Shown one piece after another: positions 10,025 to 21,119 of a stretch of 64,000 nucleotides of DNA. The position numbers and the translations under genes were made by a program. The stretch comes from Lunularia cruciata (lineage: Eukaryota; Streptophyta; Marchantiopsida; Lunulariales; Lunulariaceae). The notes under the pieces were generated by a model. The model was given only the letters and a program-made list of their open reading frames with translations. It searched no databases and was not told the origin of the DNA. Location of the stretch: contig OX419757.1 of the NCBI GenBank assembly GCA_948567375.1, positions 47,864,001 to 47,928,000 of the forward strand, in the 5' to 3' direction. Numbering within the stretch: position 1 is the stretch's first letter; every line of letters begins with the position of its first letter.

Positions 10025-13000
10025 ATGGCGAGCTCTCTGTCACAATTTCAGATGATGAAAAGTGCCTCGGATCGCCTCGTTGTTGCGAGTATGTGTGCCT
10101 TGCTCGATTCTGCTTCTGTTTGCTTGCATGTACACGTTCAGGAATTTCGTGCTTTACATTCAAAATTCCGATTCCTCGTGTCGAGCTGGATTGGCTGGAT
10201 ATTCGTAAGATTCCGATCAGTAGAGGGGAATGCAAGGATTCTGGTCACCGATGGACCGCAGGACATAGTAATTCGGATATGCAGTGGCTTTTCATAGTTG
10301 ATGCACTGTCATCAGGGAGCCTTGAGTAGGCTAGAAGTCTACATGTCGGCACTGAAGTGCAATCAAGCTGACGCACAAACCTGCATTGCTCTTGAGGTGT
10401 TAGGCCCAAGTTTTACCTGTCAGCCGAACTGCTGTACTTAGTACGAGCTCTTCTAGTGTCAGATCTTCGTAAAATCTTCAGCCGGTCTCTACAATAAGAA
10501 TGCAGGACATGTAAAGCATAACTTTTGTCAAGTTTCTTTAGGGTGGCTCCAAGCTGGTTTTGGTTTTGCGGACTAGCGTGATTATTTCCGCCATGGTTTG
10601 GCGCTTGTCACTTGTTCCGAAGGCTACAAGACGTGCCTCTGGCCAGTTGCAGCAATTTATTTCATTCTTTGTGGAGTGGATCCTAGACATACTGTATTCT
10701 ACGTGTGGTCACGTACAAACTCCCTATTTATAGACTACTTTGAGCTAGGGAGCGGTGACAACGATGAGCTGCATACTTGTGACTCGATCTTCATCTTCTC
10801 TCGGAGTCCATTCTCATGAACATGTGCAAGATAAGCACACAGAACATTGAAGACAGCAGGTATTAGGAGCAATGAGTGATGAGACCAAGGAGCATTACAA
10901 CACCCCACTATCCGAGAGGCCTTAACTGAAGCGAAACCGCAGCTGGTTTTAGGAATTACCACTTACTTGGAGATAGTTTTTAGGACATTGCAGGTGGTCC
11001 TTACTATTATGTCAAGTAATGGGTTGTCAAGATTTAGGTTCACTTTCGAACTGATAGGGAAGTCAAGGTTATGGGTGTCTATACGCAGTTAGGAGCTGGG
11101 CTCTCTGCAACGTAGAAACATTCACCTTGTTCGAGGCTCAATCATAGTTTGGGATGGAGTGATGCTTCAGTGAAGTTCAACATCTTCAACATCTTAGGCG
11201 GTGATCCTGAATGCTTTTCAGATTCTTGTGGCTAGAAATTCTTCTAGAGTCCTTCCTCACAAGCACCGTGGAAAACTCGTCACTCGCCATAGACTTGGTG
11301 GATTTCTTAAGTTTGATTTGTGAGAGTACTTCAACTTTGGTTAGGTGTATTGGTGTGTGCTTAGTTCGGTTGGTGGAGGATTATCTTGTGATACCACCTC
11401 TGTTTCAGGACTTTCAGGAGCGTGTACTTTTTCAAGCTGTCGGTAGGCACTATATGATGACGTACATCAAACTTCTACTCAAATTAAGCCTGAGCAGAGT
11501 TCAGTTCTTGCAGATTCTTCTGTTTTGTTTCTTCTGTTTTGTTTCTTCTTAAGTTTGTAGTTCTAGCCGTCAAGTTCATTCAGACGTCTGCAAATCTTAC
11601 ATTTGCAAGAGTCTAATTGTTACCGTTGGTCTTGCAGTTGAAGACGTGAGTGACCTGTGGCCTGTTGTGCGGGAAAATTTTGAGGCACGCGTGCCTTTTA
11701 GGAGGGTTATTTTAAATAACAAAGCTCGAAATCCAGTCTTGGTCGAGAAACTACCTGTAGAATACATACTCACGACAGATGCACGCCTCCGCGGGCGCAC
11801 TCCACTTGAGCAGTCCCCTTTCTGGTTCCGCCATCCATATGCATCTGTGGTCCTTGTCGCTTGTGAGGTGTGTATAAATATACTTTCTTGGTCTCCTGTT
11901 TTTTGCTATGTTTTCTGTCACTTGAAGTTAGACTTACACAAACATAGTGTCAAGGAGCTTTGGGACAACAAGATGTCGCACTCATTTACAACTGCCACTG
12001 TTTTGTTTGATCCAAGCAAAATGATGGTGAAAACCATGTGTATTCGCCTTATGAACGATGCTGGATTGGCAGTAACAGCAGCAAGGAATGCCAGTTCAAT
12101 TACTGAATTACATTTGTCAACTTCTTATGACCTTTTTCACAGGATTTAGATGAGTACAAGCAACTGCTCAAACCACGTTTGAAACAGATTGTGCAAAATG
12201 AAGACCGTGAGTGGTTTATTGTTTTTGTCTCCAAAACTCCTGCCAATGATCCAAACTTCAAACACACAAAAAAGGTGTATTACAGGCTTGAAGCTGATTT
12301 CAGCTCAAAAAAGCGGGAGAGGTACACCTTCTTCTCTTCTTAGACTGGAAGCTTAACGAAAGCTGTATCGACGCCCTTTTAATATTCCTTCATCTCAGCC
12401 TGTGGTTTTCATTGTTTTAATTCTTGCACACCTTCTAATGTCCCCTCGGGCAGATGTTGCAAGTTGGAGACGCACATCGTGGATCATACAGTCTGGGAAG
12501 ATATCGAACACAAAGTGGTGGTCTGCATCCAGAACACTCTGGACAGGCGGGTCCAGTTTTATGAGGAGGAAGTCAGAAGACTAAGTGAACATCGCTTTAT
12601 GCCGGCATGGAACTTCTGCAACTTCTTTGTTGTTAAGGTAATCATTATGCTGAGCGAATTATTCTCCTGTTTGTTGTTTATCATAAACACCCTGAACTGA
12701 GAAAAGTAGAGCTTGGGTGAATAGAAGCTAGAGCTGTTTAATCAGTCTCTTGAGTGGAACACTTGATGGCTTTATTTGCCGAAGATTACTACTTCTCATT
12801 TTGACTATCTGGCGTTTTCTACTTTCGTTCTTTAAGTATATTGCACACATTCAAGCTGACCGTAGATACGAATTGCATCAGTGTTGCTTCAAGCCACGTC
12901 GAATTGTTGTTTTGTTTGGTGGACCTAATAGCGTTCTGATGTTGTCTTGGGGTGCATCGGTGATCACCCTGAAGAGCCTGGAGTTAAGTTTCTAAGAGAT

Positions 13001-16000
13001 TTGTATAAACGGACAAGGACAGAATTGTTGAATAAATTCATCTAGAGATTCATAGACGAGGCACTTGTTGATTTCGTTGTGACCGCTGTTCAGGAAAGTC
13101 TTGCAATCATGTTTGAAATGGCCCACTTGCTTGAGGATGCTTTGCGAGAGTACGATGAGTTGGAGCAAATTTACTTGGAAATTGGTATGGACGAAGATAT
13201 TCTCCTTGGGGATAATATGGATTTTGCACATGGCGGAAACGAAGTTCTTTGTTAAACGCGTTAGAACTAGCAGGACCGGAAGCTACGTGTTGATACGCTC
13301 TCTGCAATCCCAACAGTTTATCTGCCATCTTTCTTGGTCGACAATGAGTTGTTAGATATAGAATGTCTGGGAGGGCGTGTATGGTGAAACGCTTTCCTCC
13401 ACGTGAAATTGGTCACATGGAGGAAGTTAGAAGAGTGTGAAGTCATGGAGATAAGTTGCAAGAAGTTGAAAATCAACGTGGGCTGCTCCTTTTTTTCGTT
13501 AGGATGTCTTAAAGCATAGAAGCTCTATTCGCATTAGAAACTGGAGAGTGTTCAGGGAATTACCTCTTGAGATTGCTATCACTGTCAAGACTATCCTGCT
13601 GATTCAGCTGCTCATCTACTCATATAGAGTGGACTATGGTGTATGACAGTGAACTTGCCAAATATGAAGGCTAGGGAATTCGGGGGCACCGATGCCGGGG
13701 ATGAGCGTTCAGCCATATTGAATGCGTCTCGGAAGCCATTTGCTCAGTTTCAACTAGAAGATGCCGTCAAAGAATTTGATTTCCGACAATATCTTTTTGC
13801 TCGACAGGCGGTGGTACTGTTTCTTCTCATGACATGGATTTCTTTAACAAGAGAGACGATATGATGCTGAGTAGCACGGTTCCTATATTCTCGTACAACT
13901 TGGCTTTCTGTTTCTGCTGAGTGGTTATTTGGATACAAGCAGCTGTAGTAAAGGAGCAGGTTCCTATATTCTCGTACAACTTGGCTTTCTGTTTCTGCTG
14001 AGTAGTTAATTGGATACAAGCAGCTGTAGTAAAGGAGCAGAGCAATCACTGTCTGTCTTTGGAACACTCATTCCTCACAAACAGACAACTGGGCACAAGC
14101 AAGTGCTTTCAGTTAGAGCAAGTGGTGGTTCGCCCTGGTTCTGTGTTTCCAGATTGATAAGCTATCATCGAGTGTGGTTCTACCTGCATGAATCACGTTA
14201 TAGTTCTGTGTTTGTACCCTGTTAGTACTGTTTAGCTACTATCACACTGTCCACTACTAAGTTGAGGTGCTCGGATCTGTAATTTGAAACGCTGTTTGCC
14301 ACTGGGGACGAGATGGTGTATGAGACTGACCAGGATTACGTTTGCAGCTGCTTTTCTGTCTAAATCGTCCAGCTGAAGTTGCCGCAAGGGCTTTTCCTTT
14401 CATACAGGCGTTCTCCAGAAGTCTTGTCCAACATGAGGTAGATTTCTTGAGCTGTGATGGATTCTAAAATTTATCACGGATCGTCAACTTATGAGACAGT
14501 TTGCCGCCGATCTGTCAACACAGTTTTACAGTTCTCACCGTCAGTTCGTCCCTTGAGATGCAATAATTTTGCAGAATGCAGTAGAAGTGTAGTGACTGCG
14601 TATTCTCCTGGATGAATTCTCATTCCGTTATTATCTTTTTTGGGTTGTCAACAGAAAAGGCTACCGTTCTGTCTCCGTGAACTCTGGGTGCTCACAGCAT
14701 GCTTGGAAGTCGTAAAAGCATCTGCTGAGCGGTTCAATCCACGGTCCGTGACTCCTGATGTAGAGAAGGACTTCTATCGTCTCCAAGCAGACTTGTACTT
14801 GTATGCGCGCACCAAGGTTTCCTCTTATACCTAGCCCAGCGAACAAACCTTCATCCCTGTTTGTTTTCATTTTGATCTGAGGGATGGAATTTTACATGTC
14901 CTTCTAAACTACTTTCTGATATATTTGACTGGTGAGCTTCCCAAGAAGCTGTTTTTTCAAGATCAATCTTTTCTGGTCGATAACGGTGGACTAGAACTGA
15001 TGGTCACAAAGAGCTGCAACAGGTTCCCTCCTGTGCCTGCAATGCATGATAGTCTGTTCGTGAGATTATTGTCGAGATCTAGTCAGAAAGTTAGTCAGTC
15101 GGATGCATAAGGTGAAATATATCGAGCTTTGGTGACTTAATAATCTGCACTTCACTTTGGTGTTGCAGCTGATGAGGTTAGCGGACTTGGTTGGATATGG
15201 ATCAAGAATACAGAAAAGCCCATGCAACAGGTATTGTCATTAGAAACGTACAATGCCGCCCTCATGCCCAATGCGTAATCATCTAGGGAATCGTTATATC
15301 CCTGCAATGTTTGAGATCCTTTTTGTGAGTGAAATGAACAGTAGACAGGTATTACATCATAGTGAAAAGAACGGCACACACTGCTCTAGCAAAGGACATC
15401 AAGAAATTCTTCTGTTCCTGTACTTTGTAGGTGAACACCCATCATGGAACTGGTGAGAAAGGTCTGCAGTTCGTTGGGGCATCCTACCTATGGATTGTTG
15501 TTTCCATAGGCGTCAATCTTCCTCTGGCTTTACGAAAATTAAGCTACAGCTAAGGATATGTTCTGACATCCCTCGTTTTCTTTCGCAATTGAGCAGTGCA
15601 GCATTAAGCATGTCGCCCTGGCCAAAGCCAGCAGTTTGGCCTGTTGTGCCGGCTGATGCAAATGCTCGAGTTCTTGCTAAACAACAAGTAAGTTCCCTTG
15701 AACCAGGAGGTCCACGCATCTTACAGTGTTTTTTTTTCCCTTTTTCTTTCGTTCTTCATTTCTTTTGTGTATTCTGGTCCCCCCTTCTTAACCGTCTTGC
15801 ATGTTGCTTGACAAGGTCGCATGGAGGGGGATACCAGGCACAGTTTAGCGTAACTTTTCTGTGTCTGAACGCGATTACAGACGTTATATGCAAGCTTTTC
15901 ATTGGATATAATCAATATAGCTTGATGGTCATATATTTCTGCTACAAAGTGTGCTCACCGATTTTGAGAGTTTACGTGTCAAGTCTGTCGTCTCTGTAAT

Positions 16001-19000
16001 TCCAAGGGTAATGGAATGACAGAGGAATGACAGAGAGTTGCTTACACGACGAGAGTCTTATAAGCTACTCAAAGTCAACGTGAGCTGTATGGAGGTTAGT
16101 TGTCTTTGAGTCTTGACTTGTTAATTGTTTCGTTCCATTCACATGCCCTTACATGTTATCTGCTGCAAGATGGCAGCAGGCCCTTTCAGAAACGTCGAAT
16201 ACAACTGGTAGCATGAGGAGGGAGCTTCCTTTGGCTCCTGGTATTCTTCTGCGAGAAGCAAATCGTAGGAGAGCTTCTCTCTCTGCTGGAAATGTTCTGG
16301 AGTTGATGGACACTAATCGGAATAGCTTCAAGGAAGGGTTAGCAACTCACTTTTAACCTTTGGATGCGTGTGGAAGAATGATTAAGCTTATTGTGTGTTT
16401 TATGAGAGATACTCCAAGTACTAGGATTGGTGTGCACGGATAAACTCAAGTTCGGCAGCCCTATGGGCTTATCTCACGGGCCTTCTCCGTGGGATAAGCC
16501 TGTAGGGGCTGCTGAACCTGAGTTCAGTATGATTTTAGATCTCAGGCCATTCCTGTTATGCTTAGGTGGTCATACTGAGTCCTGGTTGGAAAATGTGTCG
16601 AGTATCAAGCTTAAGCCAGAACTGATCGTGGTCAGTTCGCATGTCTATAGGTTTAAAAGATCTGAATCTATGGGGGAGGAGGGTGGTCGGGGTGGCCTCA
16701 AAGCTACTTTCCGAACAGCCAGTAACGGCAATCTGATGGCTGAGGGTGCAAGCGTAAATTCACCACGGGCATTACCCCCAAGTCCTGTGAGTCCTGGATT
16801 GACCCAAGCGCGCTCAGGAAGCCCAGCACTATCACCACAAAGTTCAGGTGTTGGTTGGGGTGCAATAGATCGTCCTATGAAGCTTGGCGAAATACAAGTA
16901 GCGGCAGAGGATGCTTTGAAGGCGAAGGATTGTGACGAGATCCTCCAGAAAGCTTTGTCTTCCATTGAAGGATTCGAGGTAAGCAGTGGTCCTTTTGAAC
17001 GCAGAATTTAATCACCCTTCAAGATTGACATCAATGGCCTACTTGATTAATTTATAAGTGACACATGCCTCAGGCCTTTGACAGTTAATTGGGCTCCTAA
17101 GCGCTTGAATTGGAGCAACTAATCTTCAGGTTCCCGAACCTACTTTGGAAGAACTTGCTCGAGGAAAGAAATGTGGATTTGCCGCACACTGTAGCTGACT
17201 GTATTCGGGAGTCGGATCCATGAGCGCAATGGAATCAACATGCTGGCAACCTTGATCCCTTCCAAGTGATGCCGTGTGAACTCTTTGGTGACAGGAAATG
17301 TACCTGGATCTTACTCGGGCGGCTGCGGACAATTTTCACCTATCTTGGCGAAAGCGTCATGGTGTCGTTCTGGACGGAGAAGTTGCGGCAGTGCACTTCC
17401 GGCGTGGTAATTTGGACTCAGCAGCTAAGCTGTATGAAAAAGTTTGTGCCCTTTATGCAGGGGAACGCTGGCACGCATTACTTGCAGAGGTCCTCCCCCG
17501 TCTCTCCGACTGCCAGAAGCAACTTGGTGACTGGGCTGGATATCTTTCTTCTTGTATTAAACTCCTGTCTCTTGATCGAGGGTTGCTGACGGATGAAGAG
17601 CGGCAAACTTTGCAGTCAGAAATAGTCAGGCTTGCTCACAGTGGATTGAAAGCTCCTGTGTCTTTGGATGTCTCTGTGCTTATTACATTCACCTCGAAAG
17701 GAGGGCCACCTCTAGAGCTTTGTGAAGGAGACCCCGGGATGCTCCAAGTTACAGTCTGGAGTGGATTTCCCAATGACATTTCCCTTGAATCCTTGAGCTT
17801 AACTCTTGTCACCACTTTTAGCGCAGACGAGGGTACCAAGGTATGTGCTTTCATAACTGGAACAGACTCTTTGCTTCAGTTCCGTTCACCCCATGACAGA
17901 TAGGAAAGTATGTCTAGACAACAAGCACTAAGTGCTAAGTTCCATGTTTTGAGCCTGATGTGCGTTTTTGAGGGGCAAGTGATGGGGCTTCATAACGGGA
18001 TTTTGGCTGACATGGTGTAGTTGGTGATACTCGACATTCAGAAGTGTCAACTTAGACAGATGTGCAGGTCCCTTGTAGTAGGGTTTCTGATCATGTGGAT
18101 TATTCTCCAGGTGGTGAAAAGTGCAGACGCTCCAGTCTTGAACCCTGGCAAGAATAGTGTTTCTATTCTCTTGCCTCCTCAACGCCCTGGGTCTTACGTG
18201 CTTGGGGTACTTACGGGGCATATAGGAGAAGTGAAGCTGCGGTCGCACACTTACTGCTATACAAGTGCATCTAGTTGCAAAGGTGGTCCTCCAGATAGTG
18301 ATGATTATCTAAGTCAAGAAAAGCCTATTCGACCTGTCCTTGAGGTGAGTCCATGTTGGTTACTAGGTTCTATAATTCCTTGCTCCACTAACATCTATGG
18401 GATCATTTAAACTTGCCGCAGAGTTTACTGGCATTTCCCCCCTAATTATCCCCGCTCGTACTGCTGTGGAACTGAGTCAGAAAACCGTTGCTGGGACCGC
18501 TCAAGATATGGCGTTTCTATTAGTTATTGAAGCTTCGCGAAAGATCTAGTCAAGTTCCCATTGTCATCTGTCCATTTTTGGGATATCTTAATCTCTTTGC
18601 GAAGTGCCGTTTTGGAATAAACCACTTGGATCGACCTACTTTATTGTGTGATTTGCAAGTCTTTCACATGCTTCATTCTTTTGTTCGTGATGTTAGGTTT
18701 CTAAACCGCGAGCACTAGTAGCTGTCCAAGCGGCTATATCTTGGAGACTTCTCATCGGTGAGCCTCAGTGGGTTGGAGTTGTGATTCAACCTTTGGAGTA
18801 TTCATTGAACGGTGCGCGTGTGACAATATCAGGCGGACCTGGTTTGGACTTGGACTCAGATCAAACCACCCACCTGGAAGTATTTGAAAATGCAGGCGTT
18901 CCATTCACAGGACTTCACATTGTACCACCCTCTACTACAGGGTTCAACAGGGGGCAGGTGAACGGAAATGTCAGTACAGGAGATCAGGATATGTCCACAA

Positions 19001-21119
19001 AGGGAAGTGATTCTAGTAACAGAGAGGAAGTAGTGCACGTGAAAGGCGGACAAGTGGAATTACCAGAGTGGGCGAGTAACATCTCCTCCATTCTGTGGCT
19101 GCGAGTAGTAGCCCATGTGCAGGATGAGAATGAAGGGGCCGAACTTCTTCCCTTAGTGCCTACATCTCCAAGACACGGGCTCACAAGAGCATTGTCGATC
19201 AATAAGACTGCTAAAGATGTCGTGACGATTGAGTCCGCATCTGAGGGAGGAGAAATTGGTTCTCGCCTTGAATCCTCGCGATATGCCACCAGCACAGCCG
19301 AAGGGATGAGGACAATTAACGTGAAGTTAGAATTTGGAGCTGGGAGAAGCCGAATATTTGAAAGGTAAGAATGGAAGAAACTTTTTATTCTAGTACTTTC
19401 TCTCTCCTCATTTGTGTTGAAGTGTGGGTCATCTTTTTTCCCCTAATCATCTCCTAAATCTGCCGACATTCTCAAGCAAGCCAGTTCGCCTGATTTTACC
19501 TCGTTAGGTTGGTTCTCACGTGCCTGCACTTTCTTTTACCAGGGCAATCGCTCTGCAGTTTACAAGACCGTTCCATACAGTTACGCGGGTGGTGAGCAAA
19601 GGCAATGATGGAACTCTCATTTTGCAGGTTAGATCTGTGATTTGGTGTTTTCTAAACTGATCCATTTTCACATTTGTTCGTCAAGCAATGGTTAGCGACG
19701 AGTTTGTGCTAGACACTCCGTCGTTTACACTATGTTCAGATGTTCTGAAGACTTTGTTTGACATGCAGGTTACCTTGACGTCGGAGTTGGTGGCTACCAT
19801 TACAGTTTTGGATGCAAGACTAGAGTTGCAAGCGGGCTTTGTACATGTTAATGACTCTGATGGTCGGCCTAGCCCATCTTGGTTGTTACCTCTTAAACTT
19901 TCAGCGACTTCTGAAGGCGCTTTACTCTTTGTTGTTCGTTCTACGAGCCCCACCGTGAATGAAGGTGTTATATTACAACCCACCTGTATTGCCGAAAGAA
20001 GACAGATCACAAGCATTAGAGCTCATTGAGCTTGCTACTTTTCTGAAGACAGTATACATAGATTCTCCCATTGCTCAAATTAATCCTTAGTAATGTGAAG
20101 ACACATTGTTGGTATTTGGAGGTCCGTCCACTGCAATGATATGAGTTTGTCGTTCCTGCAGGCACTCCAGTTTTAAGCAATGGACATCCTATGGATTCAT
20201 CAAAACGGCGAGAGAGCAAGTTAATTGTTCAGTATATAATAACTGGCGAGCGCAGGTTAGGCGCACATGCTCCTGTGAGGGAGAATAGTACCTCTCTTGA
20301 TGGTGTTCAAACACAGTTGACTTTCACAAACGCCTTTGTGTTACAGATGCCAGTACTTGAGCAGCTGGCGGCCATTGGTATGCTCCCGATACCGACTCCT
20401 GGTCCCAGAGTTGGAGAGCAGGTGATCTTTCAATGGAGGGTTGAGAGGTTGAAGGAAGGCTCGATCAAAGTCAAGAATCTGCAAGGTGACAGGAAAGAAG
20501 CCGTTCAATTATCAGAGCATTCGTCTTCTGACGTTCAGGTTAGCTCTAAATACTTCAAATATAAGATTTATGGCCGTCTGTATCCAACACTCACTGCATT
20601 GCCCTCAAGATTCCTGAACACTCGCTCTCTAGAAGTGACTCGTGAACAGCAAATCTCGTACCCAGTTTTCTAATAAGATCTAAGATAGGCCTCGTTTTAA
20701 CCTCTTCATTGAATCATTGGAAGGAATATCTGTTTGCGCTCTATAGTGTCAGACTCGTGCTGAAATGTATTGTTGGCAGAAGTATAGGAGGACACGCATA
20801 ACGTATCTGATTATTGCCCATCGTGGTTTTTTTCTAGGATGATAATGAAGAGCTTCAGTATGAACTTCAAGCAAGTACAGATAATTGGATGATTGCCGGT
20901 AGAAAGAAGGGTCACATTATGCTCTCGGCTAAGATGGGCTCGAGAGTTGTGATCTCAATGTCGTGCGTTCCACTAGTGGCTGGTCATGTACACCCCCCTT
21001 CTTTGTACCTGGCGAACATCAGTCGAGCTCACGTCAGTAGTAGCCCTGCAGGACCTCATATTGTTTGCGTGCTTCCTCCGGCACTATGTTCAACTCTCTG
21101 TGCTTCAAAGGTCCTTTAG
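10025..21119 (+). CDS. TRS130: TRAPP II subunit TRAPPC10/TRS130 homologue
   Basis: This gene encodes the plant TRAPPC10/TRS130 subunit of TRAPP II, a cytosolic and trans-Golgi tethering complex that activates Rab GTPases in post-Golgi traffic, cytokinesis and polar growth. I recognise it from blocks along its whole length: SDLWPVV and NPVLVEKLPVEYILTTD (N terminus), DEYKQLLKPRLKQIVQN, FYEEEVRRLSEHRFMP, SPWPKPAVWPVVP, LGEIQVAAEDAL, KRHGVVLDGEVAAVHF, VTVWSGFPNDISLES, PPQRPGSYVLGVLTG, EPQWVGVVIQPLEYSL, FERAIALQFTRPFHTVTRV, VIFQWRVERLKE, and SRVVISMSCVPLVAGHVHPP near the end. Nineteen exons with GT-AG borders and matching phases total 4,191 bases (1,396 codons plus TAG), somewhat longer than typical plant homologues (about 1,250 residues). 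No internal stop was found. It is the only intact host gene in the window. Confidence 0.95.
13878..14040 (+). repeat. 81-base tandem duplication in intron 6
   Basis: Two head-to-tail copies, beginning GGTTCCTATATTCTCG at 13878 and at 13959, differ at only a few bases. They lie entirely in the intron before exon 7 of TRAPPC10. Confidence 0.93.
16443..16524 (+). ncRNA. intronic hairpin, possible miRNA precursor or mini foldback element
   Basis: Two arms of 37 and 38 bases (16443-16479 and 16487-16524) are reverse complements with a 7-base loop. The only departures are one unpaired base and about five mismatches, some of them G-U wobbles. The hairpin lies in intron 11 of TRAPPC10 in sense orientation. 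Size and near-perfect pairing fit a plant microRNA precursor or a very small inverted-repeat transposon. I recognise no known microRNA in it. Confidence 0.45.
17295..21119 (+). other. TRS130: TRAPPC10 exons 13-19
   Basis: Proposed exons: 17295-17840, 18111-18344, 18697-19364, 19543-19627, 19769-19964, 20162-20538, 20838-21119. All have GT donors, AG acceptors and matching phases. Exon 13 (182 codons) carries the helical-repeat block with the YEKVCALYAGERWHALLAEVLP signature. Exons 14-19 carry the beta-rich region and the TRAPPC10 C-terminal family block. The stop is TAG at 21117-21119, after LPPALCSTLCASKVL. Exon 14 has a six- to seven-residue insertion before KGGPPDSDD compared with what I remember of flowering plants. 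Confidence 0.87.

Larger units (their letters stand above)
10025..16978 (+). other. TRS130: TRAPPC10 exons 1-12
   Basis: Proposed exons: 10025-10088, 11638-11867, 12143-12321, 12454-12637, 13094-13184, 13650-13810, 14348-14437, 14655-14816, 15169-15230, 15597-15687, 16177-16337, 16651-16978. The ATG at 10025 opens a short exon (MASSLSQFQMMK) that matches the usual TRS130 start and splices through a 1,549-base intron into IEDVSDLW. Two borders are less certain. Exon 6 may end at 13810 (GT donor), which leaves it one residue short against relatives. Exon 11 may start at 16177 or 16180, which is in phase either way. Exon 12 is a Ser/Pro/Gly-rich linker (about residues 495-570) followed by the DRPMKLGEIQVA block. 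Confidence 0.85.

Noticed and set aside
11868-12142. Open frame continuing exon 2 of TRAPPC10 into intron 2
   Set aside because: GTGTGT donor and CACAG acceptor join E to DLDEY as in all relatives; the open stretch is chance.
12900-13093. Protein-like reading just before exon 5 of TRAPPC10 (DLYKRTRTELLNKF, FIDEALVDFVV)
   Set aside because: An in-frame TAG interrupts it, TRS130 relatives have nothing at this point, and the CAG at 13091-13093 is a good acceptor. Treated as intron.
10025-21119. Gene transfer into the genome suggested by G+C difference from flanks
   Set aside because: The difference is explained by AT-rich decayed transposons on both sides; the protein is plainly plant TRS130.
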